NCBI RefSeq assembly: GCF_009659625.1
Contig: NZ_VOIW01000002.1
Coordinates: forward strand, 186,001-250,000
Direction of reading: 5' to 3'
Length of the DNA: 64,000 nucleotides
From: Pseudomonas haemolytica
GTDB lineage: Bacteria > Pseudomonadota > Gammaproteobacteria > Pseudomonadales > Pseudomonadaceae
The translations under genes were made by a program, and so were the position numbers. Every line of letters begins with the position of its first letter. The stretch's first letter is position 1. The notes beneath the pieces are model-generated. The model was not told the origin of the DNA and did not search any database. It was given only the letters and a program-made list of their open reading frames with translations. Below are positions 1 to 9,463 of this stretch, piece by piece.

Positions 1-1448
1 TCCGTGCGTGTAGCGGGGGTGGTCGCGGTCACGCTGTTGGCGTTGTACCCGCCACCCAGGGCCTGCATCAGTTGAATCGACAGATCGATCTGCGCGGCAT
101 TCAGGGTTGCCAACTGACGCTGGGCCTGCAGCAATTGCTGCTCGATGCTGAGCACATCCAGGTAGTTGCCGATGCCTGAGCTGTAGCGCTGCACCCCGGT
201 GTCATAGGACTGCTGGGCAATGTCCGCGGCATGTTGCTGGGCCTGGATCTGCCGCCCGGTGTCGCGCAGCTGCGAAAGGGTGGTGCCGATATCGCCCAAG
301 GCTTGCACCAGGGTTTTGTTGTACTGGGCTACCGCCAGGTCGTAGTCGGCGTCGCGGGCATCGAGGTCGGCGCGCAGGCGACCGCCGTCGAAGATCGGCA
401 GCGAAAGGGTCGGCGCAATATTGAAGAAGCGGCTGGCCGAACCGAACATCGCGTCCCCCAGCAACGACTCCGCCCCGGCGCTCGCGCTCAGATTGAGGTT
501 GGGGTAGAAGCGGGTTTTGCTGGCGTCGATGTTCTTGCTCGCCGCCTCTACCCGCCAGCGTGCGGCGACCAGGTCGGGGCGTCGGCCGAGCAGCTCGGCA
601 GGCAGTACCGAAGGCACCGCGACGGCGCTGGGCTTGAGCACTGCCGGGCGCGCCAGCTCGCTGCCACGGTCCGGGCCTTTGCCGAGCAACACCGCCAGGG
701 CGATCTTGGCGCTTTGCAGTTGTTTTTCCGCATCGATCAACTGCGACTGGGAGCTGGCTTCCAGGCTCTCGGTCTGCTGGTACTGGTACTCGCTGTCGAT
801 GCCGGAACTCAAGCGGCGCTTGCTCAGGTCGAGCATCTGCCGCGTGCGCTTGAGGTCGTCGGTGGCCAGGTCACGCACGATATGCGCTTGGCCCAGGTCG
901 CTGTAGGCCTTGGCCACGTTGGCGGCCAGGGTCAGGCGCGCGGCCTGTTGATCGACTTCGGCGGCGCGGGCCTCGCCCAGGGTGGCCTCCCAGGCGGCGC
1001 GCTGGCCGCCCCACAAGTCGAAGTTGTAGTTGAAGCTGGCGCCGACATTGCGCACCGTCGAGTACGCATCGCCCTGCCCCCGCGGGTCCTGGTCTTTGGC
1101 CAGGCGCGAACGACTGACGCCGGCGCTGGCATCCAGGGTCGGCATGCGTGCGGCGTTGGCGGCATAGGCGGCGGCTTCGGCCTGATGGGCACGGGCATCG
1201 GCGACTTGCATATCGGGGCTGTGTTGCAGGGCCTCAGCGATCAGGCCGTCGAGCTGTGGGTCGCCGAGGCTTTTCCACCAGTCGGCGGCCGGCCACGCGG
1301 CGCTGGACAGGGTCACGCCGCTCAGGGATTTACCGGTGTGCAGGGTGTTGGCGTCGAGGCGTTGGCCCTGGGTGTCGAGGCCGCTGTAGTTGGCACAACC
1401 GGCCAGCGTCATCGCCGCCAGCACCAGGCTGAATGCGCGTGTGTTCAT
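1..1448 (-). CDS. Outer-membrane efflux lipoprotein, NodT/OprM family (3' end cut by window edge)
   Basis: This is the outer-membrane channel of a tripartite drug or organic-acid efflux pump. The frame runs open from an ATG at 1448 to the window edge, giving 482 residues, which is close to the usual 470-500, so little is missing. The N-terminus MNTRAFSLVLAAMTLAGC is a lipoprotein signal with lipobox LAGC. Two OEP repeats follow, rich in helical AAR/QL segments (for example YSDLGQAHIVRDLA and YQQTESLEASSQ). The start overlaps the stop of the marR gene as ATGA, so the two are translationally coupled. Membrane-fusion and inner-membrane pump genes are expected just outside the window. The substrate cannot be read from the sequence. 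Confidence 0.9.
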   Translation of the reverse strand, partial: MNTRAFSLVLAAMTLAGCANYSGLDTQGQRLDANTLHTGKSLSGVTLSSAAWPAADWWKSLGDPQLDGLIAEALQHSPDMQVADARAHQAEAAAYAANAARMPTLDASAGVSRSRLAKDQDPRGQGDAYSTVRNVGASFNYNFDLWGGQRAAWEATLGEARAAEVDQQAARLTLAANVAKAYSDLGQAHIVRDLATDDLKRTRQMLDLSKRRLSSGIDSEYQYQQTESLEASSQSQLIDAEKQLQSAKIALAVLLGKGPDRGSELARPAVLKPSAVAVPSVLPAELLGRRPDLVAARWRVEAASKNIDASKTRFYPNLNLSASAGAESLLGDAMFGSASRFFNIAPTLSLPIFDGGRLRADLDARDADYDLAVAQYNKTLVQALGDIGTTLSQLRDTGRQIQAQQHAADIAQQSYDTGVQRYSSGIGNYLDVLSIEQQLLQAQRQLATLNAAQIDLSIQLMQALGGGYNANSVTATTPATRT

Positions 1449-1918
1449 TGTTTACCTACCCGCTGGATAGTGATGGGGTCACCCGCAGCGATCAAAATCT
1501 TCTTCAGAATCCGTTCCAGGCTTTCCAGCTCGCCCGGTTCGAGGGCGCCAGCCAGTTGATTGAGGGCCTGGGCGCCGATATGCGGCAACATGTCCGCCAG
1601 GCGCTGGCCTTCGGCGGTCAGTACCAACTGCACCTGACGGCGGTCCAGCTCGGACCGCTTGCGGCTTAGCAGGTCTTTTTGCTCCAGCCGGTCGAGCATG
1701 CGCGTCATCGAGCCGCTGTCCAGAGACAGGTTGCGGCACAGCTCGGCCGGGGTGTCGACGCCGAACTGGGCCATGATGATCAACACCTTGAACTGCGCGG
1801 CGGTGATGCCGTGGGGTTCCATATGCGTGTCGATGATCCGGTCCTTGAGAATCGCGGCGCGGCCCAGCAACAAGCCAAGATGGCAGTTGTGGAAGTTGTC
1901 AGGGGTGAAGTGAGGCAT
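1445..1918 (-). CDS. MarR-family transcriptional regulator of the efflux operon
   Basis: A 157-residue winged-helix regulator of normal MarR length. The central helix-turn-helix with DSGSMTRMLDRLEQKDLLSR and the wing RKRSELDRRQVQLVLTAEG is diagnostic. It is the first gene of an operon with the NodT-type lipoprotein, overlapping it by ATGA. Local repression relieved by a ligand is the usual mode in such operons, and two palindromes lie directly upstream of the start. Ligand and exact name are unknown. Confidence 0.92.
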   Translation of the reverse strand: MPHFTPDNFHNCHLGLLLGRAAILKDRIIDTHMEPHGITAAQFKVLIIMAQFGVDTPAELCRNLSLDSGSMTRMLDRLEQKDLLSRKRSELDRRQVQLVLTAEGQRLADMLPHIGAQALNQLAGALEPGELESLERILKKILIAAGDPITIQRVGKQ

Positions 1919-1932
1919 CGAAAGTCACCTTA

Positions 1933-1985
1933 TTACTGCCTAGGCAGCGAATATGTGACGAGATGTTACTGCTTAGGCAGCGAAT
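1933..1985. promoter_or_regulatory. Tandem palindromic operators upstream of marR
   Basis: Two near-identical 20-base copies, TTACTGCCTAGGCAGCGAAT at 1933-1952 and TTACTGCTTAGGCAGCGAAT at 1966-1985, are spaced 33 bases apart, about three helical turns. The core CTGCCTAGGCAG is a perfect 12-base palindrome in the first copy and has one mismatch in the second. Their place just ahead of marR suggests autoregulation by two MarR dimers on the same DNA face. Binding itself is inferred. Confidence 0.7.
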
Positions 1986-2045
1986 GTCAAATGGAATAAT
2001 TAGCTTGCTTGGTAGTTGGCTGATTTAGTGGCTTGCAATGCAGTT

Positions 2046-2140
2046 AAATGTGGGAGGGGGCTTGCTCCCGATGGCGGTATGTCAGTCAGCTAATTTGTAG
2101 CTGACCCACCGCCATCGGGAGCAAGCCCCCTCCCACATTT
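2046..2140. repeat. REPIN (paired inverted REP, P. fluorescens type)
   Basis: The left arm AAATGTGGGAGGGGGCTTGC (2046 onwards, continuing CTCCCGATGGCGG) is repeated inverted and exact over 32 bases at 2109-2140. The short spacer holds a small inner stem (CAGCTAATTTGTAGCTG). This is the classic REPIN layout. It sits between tamB and the marR promoter. Confidence 0.9.
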
Positions 2141-2155
2141 ATTACCCTGTACTGG

Positions 2156-5100
2156 TCAGAAATCGCGCTTGTAGAAGATATCCAGGGAGCTGGCCACGCC
2201 CGTGGCCACTTCCAGGTACACCTTCTTGCTCAGCAAGTAGCGCAGCGCAATGGTGTTGGCCGGCTCGAACACCCCTACCCCGTAACGCAGGCTGAGTTTC
2301 TCGTTGATCTTGCCGCTCGCCACTACGGCGGTGCTGTTACCGGTGCCTTGGGTGTCGAGGTCGAAATCCTGGATGCCCAGCTTGTTGGCAATATCCGAGG
2401 TCAAACCGGCACTGCCCATCAAGCCCAGGCCCAGGGCGGCTTCTGCAAGCATGTTGTTGTCTTCGCCGGTGTTGGTGCGCGAGCGGCCCAGCACCAGGTA
2501 GGACAGCGCATCTTCCTGGGCCATGGCCGGCTCGGAGAAGATCTGCGTGGTCGGCTGTTCGGCACTGCCGCTCAGGCGAATACCCGCGGTGACCGTGCGG
2601 CTGGATTCGGTGACGATGCGTACCGCTTCGATATCCAGGAACGGTTGGTCCAGCGGCCCGGCGAACAGCAGGCGCGCACGGCGCACGTTGAGGCGCTGGC
2701 CGTAGGCGCGGTAGCGGCCGTCGTTGAGCCACAGTTCGCCGCGGGTGTCCATGTTGTCGCCGATATGCACATGGCCCTGGACCTTGGCAGTGAGGCCGAA
2801 GCCGGCGAAGTTAAGCTGGTCTTCGCCCACCTCCACGTCGATATCCATGGCCATGGCCATTGGCGGTTTGCCCTCTTCGGTCTGGCTGCCAATGATCACC
2901 GTGTCATCGGAGACCTTGACCGTCGACGGTGGCAATTCGCGCACGGTGATATCGCCACGGGGGATGTGGACCTTGCCGGCAATCGCCAGCTTGTCGTCCT
3001 TGAGGCTGATTTTCAGGTCGGGCGCCACTTCCAGCTTGGCATAGGGTTCCACCGTGACCGGCAGTTGCGAGCCCTTGAGGCTGAGGTCGACCACCAAGGC
3101 GCGGCCCCAGTCGATCTGGCCCTTGAGGCTGCCCTGCCCGGCCTTGCCGCTGTGCCAGCCACCATTGAGCTGCACGCTTTCGCCGGCGATCTGCGCCTGC
3201 AGGTTCAGGCCCTCAAGGCTGATGGGCAATTCCGGCCCGGAGACTTCACCGTCCACCAGGCTCAGGTTGCCGTTGACCAGGGGTGCGAGCAGACCGCCGG
3301 AGATGCGGCCATTGCCGTTGAGCTTGCCGTTGAGTTTTTCCACCATTGGCACAAAGGGCCGCGCCACGGCGAGGTCCAGGCCGGTAAGGCTGAAATTGCC
3401 GGTGATCGGCTTGTTGTTCGGCAACGGGTTGATTTGCGCCTGCAACACCAACTCGCCGAGCTTGCCGCCACGGAAATTCAGCTGGGTGTCGATGCGCTTG
3501 GGGTTGAGGGTGGTTTCCAGCTTCAGCGTGTCGTAAGGGAAATCCAGCCACTGGCCCTTGTCCCGTACGCGCAAGGTGCCGCCACTGGCGTCCACCGCCA
3601 CCACGCCTTTGGGCCCGCTCTCCGGCAAGTCCAGTTGGACGTCGGCGTTGAGTTTGCCCTGCCAGGCGAAGTCCTTGGGCAAAAAGGCCGCCAGGCTATC
3701 GATGGGGAATTGCTTGAGGTGGTAACGCAGCTTCGGTTCGGGCATCAGGCGCTGGTCTTCGCCACACAGGCTGGCCGGCCCGGAGACCCAGCAGTGCGCG
3801 CCGAAGGTGAGCTTGCCATCGGCCAGCCGCTCGATTTTCGCCGGAGCTTGCAGACGCCAGTCCTGGCCACCGGCTTGCACATCGCCGCTGGCCAGGCGCC
3901 CGCGCCAGTTGCCTTTGTCGAGGTTGCCATCCAAGGCCAGGGCCAGCTTGACCAACGGGCCGGCCAGGTCCAACTGGACTTTCTGGCTCTTGATATCGCC
4001 CTGGGCGCTGGCGGTGAGGTTACCCACCTGGGTTTCGCCGGCCTGGATGCCGCTGGCCTTCAGGTCGAGCTTGGCGCGCTGGGCGCTATCGAGGCTGGCG
4101 TCCAGGTTGAGGGTTTGCAGGCGGTTGTCGGCAAATGCCAGTTGCTGGCCCTTGAGATCGAGCTTGCCTTGGGGCGCTTTCAGGGTGCCTGCCACATCGA
4201 CACGGCCATTGATTTGCCCACGCAGTTGCGGCCATAGCTGGGCCAGGCGCGTCAGCTTGATGTCGATCTGCCCGGCCAGGCGTTGTTGCAGGCTGCCGCT
4301 GCCGTTGATGCGGTTGTCGCCCAGGCGGATATCCAGGTTGGCCAGGGTCCATTGCTCCCCGGCGCCTTCGGCCTTGGCCGCCAGCACCGCGGTCTGCCCA
4401 CGCAGGCGGCCCTTGAGGTCTAAATCGGCGTTGAGCTTGAGCTGTTCATTCTTGAACTCGCCTTTACTGCGCAGCGGCCCGGCCAGGGTGCCGGGCAACT
4501 CCGCGACCCAGTACGCAGGGTTCAGCGCCGACAGATCCAGCGCGGTATCCCAGGCAATGCCGTCGGCAAATTGCACGTTCAGGTGACCTTCGGCCTTGCC
4601 CTGGCCGGCGGTCAGTTTCAGTTCGGGCAAAAAGATTTGCTTGAGGTCGCCGCTGAAGGGCGTGACCACATTGAATTTACCCGCTGGGCCGTCGAGGTCG
4701 GCCTTGAGATTGCCGAGGTAATTGCCGTCCTTATAAGAGACTTCACCGTTGAAGGTGCGCAATGCCACTTGGGGTTCATCGATCACGGGATAGAGGCGAT
4801 GCCAGGGGAAGTCCAACCAGTCGATCTTGGCGTCAGCGCGCAAGCCTTGCTGCCAGTCCAGGTTGGCACTGAGCTTGAGGCTTTGCTTGTCACCGGCATT
4901 CAAGTCCAGGCCGGCGATCTGCGCGCCCTTGGCGTCGACCTTGCCTTGCAAGAGCAAATCCACCGGGCCTTTTTCCGCCGGCAGCACGGCCTTGCCCAGC
5001 AACTGGTAGCCGCTTTTCAGGTCGCCCTTGGCGCTCAGGTCCAGCTGGTTGAGTTGCAGGGTGTCAGGCAGGTCGGCGCTGGGCTTGAAAGCCTCGGAGG

Positions 5101-5845
5101 TGATGTGCAACTGCGCAGGCAGGTTTTCCACCAGGGGTTGCAACTCGCCGCTGAGCTTGGCCGGCAGGTAGCCGCTGCTGTCGGCGTCGAGTTTGAGGGT
5201 CTTGAGCAGGTCGCCGTCGATCTTGAGCGCGATAGTCCAGGGTGCACCGCCTGGGGCGTAGGGCAAGCTCAGGTTGCCGCTGGCATTGAGCGGCCAATCA
5301 CCGGTGGGTTGCAGCAAGCCGGCAAGGTCCAGCACGAGGTCGTCGCGTTGCAGGTGTACCGAGTCGATCTGCATACCGGCAGCGGTCCAGTGCGCCGCCA
5401 ATTGCAGGCCCTTGAGTTCTTCACTGCCGTTGAACAACAGGCTACCGATGCGAACGTCGCCCAACTGGAGGGCAAGCGGCAGTTTCAGTTCGGGCAGTTG
5501 AATCGGCCCGCTGCTGCTCTCTTCGGCACTGGGTGGAAATTCCAGGCTGACCTGCTCCACATCCAGCTGGTTGATACACAGGGTCATGCGCAGCAGGCAG
5601 CCGGGCGACCAATCAAACTTCGGCGCATTCAGCTCGACGCGGCTGTCGTCCTGCTGCCACAGCAGATGCTCGGCGCTCCACTGCCCGCCCAGGCGGCCCT
5701 GGAAATTCTCTACGCTCAAACCCGGCACCTGGCCCAAGGCCCAACGACTGCCGGCCTGGGTGCCGAGTACCGACCACAGCGCCAACAACAGCAAAGCGAG
5801 GATGCCGACCAGCGCCAGCCCCGCTATTTTCAAACCACGCATCAC
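2156..5845 (-). CDS. tamB: Translocation and assembly module inner-membrane component TamB
   Basis: A 1229-residue AsmA/DUF490-type protein spanning the periplasm. TamB forms a long beta-taco that, with TamA, helps insert some outer-membrane proteins and carry phospholipid. An N-terminal signal anchor (GLALVGILALLLLALWSVLG, about residues 9-28) is followed by a long run of alternating hydrophobic strands. The C-terminal TamB/DUF490 domain fills roughly the last 330 residues (GELWLNDGRYRAYGQRLNV to the terminal FYKRDF). Length is typical. The start overlaps the tamA stop by ATGA, giving the usual tamA-tamB order on the minus strand. Confidence 0.95.
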   Translation of the reverse strand: MMRGLKIAGLALVGILALLLLALWSVLGTQAGSRWALGQVPGLSVENFQGRLGGQWSAEHLLWQQDDSRVELNAPKFDWSPGCLLRMTLCINQLDVEQVSLEFPPSAEESSSGPIQLPELKLPLALQLGDVRIGSLLFNGSEELKGLQLAAHWTAAGMQIDSVHLQRDDLVLDLAGLLQPTGDWPLNASGNLSLPYAPGGAPWTIALKIDGDLLKTLKLDADSSGYLPAKLSGELQPLVENLPAQLHITSEAFKPSADLPDTLQLNQLDLSAKGDLKSGYQLLGKAVLPAEKGPVDLLLQGKVDAKGAQIAGLDLNAGDKQSLKLSANLDWQQGLRADAKIDWLDFPWHRLYPVIDEPQVALRTFNGEVSYKDGNYLGNLKADLDGPAGKFNVVTPFSGDLKQIFLPELKLTAGQGKAEGHLNVQFADGIAWDTALDLSALNPAYWVAELPGTLAGPLRSKGEFKNEQLKLNADLDLKGRLRGQTAVLAAKAEGAGEQWTLANLDIRLGDNRINGSGSLQQRLAGQIDIKLTRLAQLWPQLRGQINGRVDVAGTLKAPQGKLDLKGQQLAFADNRLQTLNLDASLDSAQRAKLDLKASGIQAGETQVGNLTASAQGDIKSQKVQLDLAGPLVKLALALDGNLDKGNWRGRLASGDVQAGGQDWRLQAPAKIERLADGKLTFGAHCWVSGPASLCGEDQRLMPEPKLRYHLKQFPIDSLAAFLPKDFAWQGKLNADVQLDLPESGPKGVVAVDASGGTLRVRDKGQWLDFPYDTLKLETTLNPKRIDTQLNFRGGKLGELVLQAQINPLPNNKPITGNFSLTGLDLAVARPFVPMVEKLNGKLNGNGRISGGLLAPLVNGNLSLVDGEVSGPELPISLEGLNLQAQIAGESVQLNGGWHSGKAGQGSLKGQIDWGRALVVDLSLKGSQLPVTVEPYAKLEVAPDLKISLKDDKLAIAGKVHIPRGDITVRELPPSTVKVSDDTVIIGSQTEEGKPPMAMAMDIDVEVGEDQLNFAGFGLTAKVQGHVHIGDNMDTRGELWLNDGRYRAYGQRLNVRRARLLFAGPLDQPFLDIEAVRIVTESSRTVTAGIRLSGSAEQPTTQIFSEPAMAQEDALSYLVLGRSRTNTGEDNNMLAEAALGLGLMGSAGLTSDIANKLGIQDFDLDTQGTGNSTAVVASGKINEKLSLRYGVGVFEPANTIALRYLLSKKVYLEVATGVASSLDIFYKRDF

Positions 5846-7569
5846 AGCTCAGGCCCCATGGAAAAGTGCAATCGAACGCCGCCCGGATCTTCGAGGGCAT
5901 GCGCGAGGTCGAGACGAATTGGCCCCACTGGCGAGACCCAGCGTACGCCAACGCCCACACCGGTTTTCAGGCTGGGAAAATCCAGGTTGTTGAAGGAGTT
6001 GCCCTGGTCGACAAAGGTCGCGATGCGCCATTTGTCGGTGATGGAGTATTGATACTCGGCGCTCAAGGCCACCATGTAGCGGCCACCGATGCGATCGCCG
6101 CGATCGTTCTCTGGCGACAGGGTCTGGTACTCATAGCCGCGCACGCTCTGGTCGCCGCCGGCAAAGAAGCGCAGTGACGGTGGCACGGATTTATAGCCGT
6201 TGGTGGCACTGCCGCCAAATTGCGCGCGGCCCAGGAAACGGTGGTTGTCCCACAAGGTGGTCAGGCCCTTGATCGTGGCGGTGCCGTAAAGCAGGTTGGT
6301 GTCGGACCCCAGGCCCTCCTTGGCGACCTTGGTATCGAACATCAGCCGGTAGCCATGGTGCGGGTCGATGCGGTTGTCACTGCGCAGGTAGGAATAACTG
6401 ACCCCCGGCATCACCAGGTTACTCAGGCCCGAGTCATTGCCCAGGCGGTACTCTTCCCGCTGGTACTTGAGGGAAATCACCCGCGTCCAGCCGCTGGGCA
6501 ACTTGCTGTGCCATTCGGGGCCAATGGTGAGCAGCTTGCTCAAGGTATCGGTGTTGGCGATCTCTTCATTCTGATAGCCGCCGGCAAAGCGCAATTTGTC
6601 GGTGAGCGGTGGGTCAAGCGGGATGTCGTACCACAGCCCGACGTTCTGCCGTGGCGCCGACAGTTCGGCTTCCCAGCCATAACTGTGGCCCTGGGGGTTG
6701 ACCCAATGGCGCGTCCAGTTGGCTTTGCCCCGTGGGCCGACGTCGGTGGAGTAACCCAGGCCCAGGCCCATGGTGCGCGGCTTGCGGGTTTCCAGCTGCA
6801 CGGCGACCGGGATCACGTCATTGGTCGCAGCGGTGGGGCTGGCGTCCACGCGCACGCCTTCAAAGAAGCCGCTGGCTTGCAGGTTTTGATTGAGTTCGGC
6901 GACCAGTTCGGAGTCGTACGGCGTGCCGCTGTTGAACGGCACCATGCGTTGCAACAGCTCTTCATCAAACGGTGTGTCACCGCTGAAGCTGACTTTGCCC
7001 ATGCTGTAGCGCGGGCCGCTGTCGTAGATGAGTTCGATATCGGCCACACCCGCTTTGGGGTCCACCGCCAGTTTCTGGCTGGTAAACCGCCCGCTGAAAA
7101 AGCCGTAGCGCGACGCCTGGTTCTGGATCAGGCGCTTGGCGTCTTCGTAATGGCCGTGGTTGAGCACGGCGCCGGACTTGAGGTCGTCGCTGGCGGGCAC
7201 GCGAAAGGCCTTGAGGCTCGCGGCCTGGCCATCGACCCGAATGGTCACGTTGCGCAAATGCACCGGTTCGCCGGGGTCGATGGTCAGGGTCAGGCGCGGG
7301 TTCTTGCCGCCCTTAACATCGCTGGCGATCTGTGGCTGATAGTAGCCCAAGGCCTGGGCGGCTTTGCGCGCCTGCTCCTCGGCGCCGCGGCTGAACCGCA
7401 GCAAGGCCTCTTCATCACGATCGCCCACCCCGCCGATATAGCCTTCGATGTTGGCTTTCAGCGCGTCGTTTGAGGGTTTGATCCGCACGTCCAGTTCGCT
7501 TTGCGCAAATGCGCCGCAGCTCGTGAACAGCAGAATCAAGCCGCTGGTATATCTTCCTGGAAACTTCAT
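5842..7569 (-). CDS. tamA: Translocation and assembly module outer-membrane protein TamA (Omp85 family)
   Basis: A 575-residue outer-membrane beta-barrel of the BamA/Omp85 superfamily. A signal peptide (about residues 1-22, ending in CGAFAQ) precedes POTRA domains, and a 16-strand barrel follows. The barrel carries the lid-lock motif as QSVRGYEYQTLSP and ends with the assembly strand VRLHFSMGPEL. It partners with TamB, encoded 4 bases overlapping downstream. The start matches a normal signal peptide, so no other start is needed. Confidence 0.95.
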   Translation of the reverse strand: MKFPGRYTSGLILLFTSCGAFAQSELDVRIKPSNDALKANIEGYIGGVGDRDEEALLRFSRGAEEQARKAAQALGYYQPQIASDVKGGKNPRLTLTIDPGEPVHLRNVTIRVDGQAASLKAFRVPASDDLKSGAVLNHGHYEDAKRLIQNQASRYGFFSGRFTSQKLAVDPKAGVADIELIYDSGPRYSMGKVSFSGDTPFDEELLQRMVPFNSGTPYDSELVAELNQNLQASGFFEGVRVDASPTAATNDVIPVAVQLETRKPRTMGLGLGYSTDVGPRGKANWTRHWVNPQGHSYGWEAELSAPRQNVGLWYDIPLDPPLTDKLRFAGGYQNEEIANTDTLSKLLTIGPEWHSKLPSGWTRVISLKYQREEYRLGNDSGLSNLVMPGVSYSYLRSDNRIDPHHGYRLMFDTKVAKEGLGSDTNLLYGTATIKGLTTLWDNHRFLGRAQFGGSATNGYKSVPPSLRFFAGGDQSVRGYEYQTLSPENDRGDRIGGRYMVALSAEYQYSITDKWRIATFVDQGNSFNNLDFPSLKTGVGVGVRWVSPVGPIRLDLAHALEDPGGVRLHFSMGPEL

Positions 7570-7633
7570 AGGCGCGGATGCTACACGAGCTAGGGAGGCT
7601 CTTTGAACCTGGAATTGTCTGAATAATTCTGTC

Positions 7634-8284
7634 CTAAGCCGTTACAGCATGTAACGCCTGCGGATTAGGATGGAAAAACACATGCTCCAGCACCGGGCCT
7701 ACAGCGACTTCGCCGATCTCCTCATAACCTTGGCGCTTGTAGAAATCCAGGTAGCGGGAATTGCCCGTATCCAGCACCACGCCGGAGGAATGCGGGTCGT
7801 CGGCACACCAATTGTGTACCGCTTCCAGCAGTTGCTCACCATAGTGCTTGCCCTGGAACTGCGGGTGAATGCCCAGCAAAGGCAATACATGCACCGACTC
7901 GCTGGGCAGGCAGGCCAGGACGGCCTGATGGTATTCCAGGTAACGCCGTGTACCGCGCACACCGGTGCTCAGCCACATGCGGATCTGCCAGGCCCAGCTC
8001 TCGGTGATACCCAGACGCCGCTGCGGCGGTGCGATGAGGGCGATGCCGATCAGTCGGTCGTTGACGAACAGGCCGATGGCGGGAAGCTTCTGGAAGAAAT
8101 GCTGCTTGACCAGTTCGCGCACGGTGGCGCGTACCCGCTGTTCATAGCCTGAGCGTTCGGCTTCGAAGATGTAGGCGAAGGTCGGCTCATGGCGATACGC
8201 CTGGTAAAGCAGGGATCGCGCTTCGCGGGAGTAGCCGCTATTGAGCAGGCGGATTTCGGCAATGGCCGTCGAAGTGTCTGGCAT
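7634..8284 (-). CDS. GNAT-family N-acetyltransferase
   Basis: A GNAT-fold acetyltransferase of 216 residues. The acetyl-CoA-binding segment is seen as LLGIHPQFQGKHYGEQLLEA (about residues 136-155), followed by the late GNAT element LDTGNSRYLDFYKRQGYEEIGE. The start chosen is ATG at 8284, because AGGAG lies 10 bases upstream; an in-frame start eight codons earlier lacks a comparable site. The acceptor substrate is unknown. It is transcribed alone, divergent from xthA. Confidence 0.85.
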   Translation of the reverse strand: MPDTSTAIAEIRLLNSGYSREARSLLYQAYRHEPTFAYIFEAERSGYEQRVRATVRELVKQHFFQKLPAIGLFVNDRLIGIALIAPPQRRLGITESWAWQIRMWLSTGVRGTRRYLEYHQAVLACLPSESVHVLPLLGIHPQFQGKHYGEQLLEAVHNWCADDPHSSGVVLDTGNSRYLDFYKRQGYEEIGEVAVGPVLEHVFFHPNPQALHAVTA

Positions 8285-8451
8285 AACAGTCAATCTCCTG
8301 GGCGCCACTCAAACATGGCGTTCTTATGGGTACGAACCTGTGCAGCTCCAGTCGTTCCCAGACATTAGCAGTGCATCTGCCCTACCGCCACGCTGGCCCC
8401 CGCCGGACTTGTCGGCTAGCATCGCGCTTTTGCCAGACTGGACTGTCGACC

Positions 8452-9264
8452 ATGAAAATCGTCTCCTTCAATATCAACGGGCTGCGCGCCCGCCCTCACC
8501 AGCTGGCGGCGCTGATTGAAAAACATCAACCGGATGTGATCGGCCTGCAGGAAACCAAGGTCCACGATGACCAGTTCCCGTTGGCCGAGGTGCAGGCCCT
8601 GGGTTATCACGTGTACTACCACGGGCAGAAAGGCCACTACGGTGTGGCCCTGCTCTCGCGCAAAGAGGCGCTGAGCGTAAACAAAGGTTTTGCCAGCGAT
8701 GAAGAGGACGCCCAGCGTCGTTTTATCTGGGGCACCTTCGCCGATGAAAACGGCCACCCGGTGACCATCATGAATGGCTACTTCCCCCAAGGCGAAAGCC
8801 GCGATCACCCCACCAAGTTCCCGGCCAAGCAACGCTTTTATGAAGACTTGCAGCAACTGCTGGAAAGCCAGTTCAGCAGTGACCAGGCGCTGGTGGTGAT
8901 GGGCGATGTGAACATTTCTCCGGAAGATTGCGACATCGGCATCGGCGCCGACAACGCCAAGCGTTGGTTGAAAACCGGCAAGTGCAGCTTTCTGCCGGAA
9001 GAGCGCGAGTGGATGGCACGCCTGAAGAACTGGGGCCTGGTCGACAGCTTCCGCCACCTCAACCCGGACGTGGCCGACCGCTTCAGTTGGTTCGATTACC
9101 GCAGCCGTGGGTTTGAAGATGAGCCCAAGCGTGGGCTGCGTATTGACGTGATCATGGCATCCACTGGCCTGGTGCCGCGGGTCAAGGACGCCGGGGTGGA
9201 TTACGATTTGCGTGGGTTGGAGAAACCCTCGGATCATGCGCCGATCTGGCTGGAATTGAGCTGA
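8452..9264 (+). CDS. xthA: Exodeoxyribonuclease III
   Basis: Exo III is a double-strand-specific 3'-5' exonuclease and AP endonuclease of base-excision repair. The 270-residue length matches the family. Signatures of the EEP metal-dependent fold are present: [14 protein letters not shown] at the N-terminus, the metal Glu in [27 protein letters not shown] in the centre, and the terminal [10 protein letters not shown] with the catalytic Asp-His. The ATG at 8452 begins exactly at the conserved N-terminus, so the longer upstream reading is rejected. Confidence 0.95.
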   Translation: MKIVSFNINGLRARPHQLAALIEKHQPDVIGLQETKVHDDQFPLAEVQALGYHVYYHGQKGHYGVALLSRKEALSVNKGFASDEEDAQRRFIWGTFADENGHPVTIMNGYFPQGESRDHPTKFPAKQRFYEDLQQLLESQFSSDQALVVMGDVNISPEDCDIGIGADNAKRWLKTGKCSFLPEEREWMARLKNWGLVDSFRHLNPDVADRFSWFDYRSRGFEDEPKRGLRIDVIMASTGLVPRVKDAGVDYDLRGLEKPSDHAPIWLELS

Positions 9265-9281
9265 GTTGCCTGGTTGTACTC

Positions 9282-9385
9282 GGGCAAATGTGGGAGGGGG
9301 CTTGCCCCCGATAGCAGTGTGTCAGTCAGCTCATCTGTAGCTGATACACCGCAATCGGGAGCAAGCCCCCTCCCACATTTTGCCC
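9282..9385. repeat. REPIN between xthA and the substrate-binding/OmpA gene
   Basis: Inverted REP arms: GGGCAAATGTGGGAGGGGGC on the left is mirrored by CCCCTCCCACATTTTGCCC on the right, around a spacer very like that of the REPIN near 2.1 kb (GTCAGTCAGCT...TGTAGCTGA). It may also end transcription of xthA. Confidence 0.88.
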
Positions 9386-9463
9386 TGCAGTGTGCCTGTA
9401 ACATTCATGCCATCTGCCTGACTTAATCTCGCGGCACTCCCTTTGGCTTGAGAAGGTGCCAGC

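Noticed and set aside
2348..4237. Long open frame on the plus strand opposite tamB
   Set aside because: Antisense shadow of a high-GC gene; tamB on the minus strand has full family features and this translation has none.
4571..6052. 493-codon plus-strand frame spanning the tamA/tamB junction
   Set aside because: Crosses two coupled minus-strand genes; Gln/Ala-rich shadow translation.
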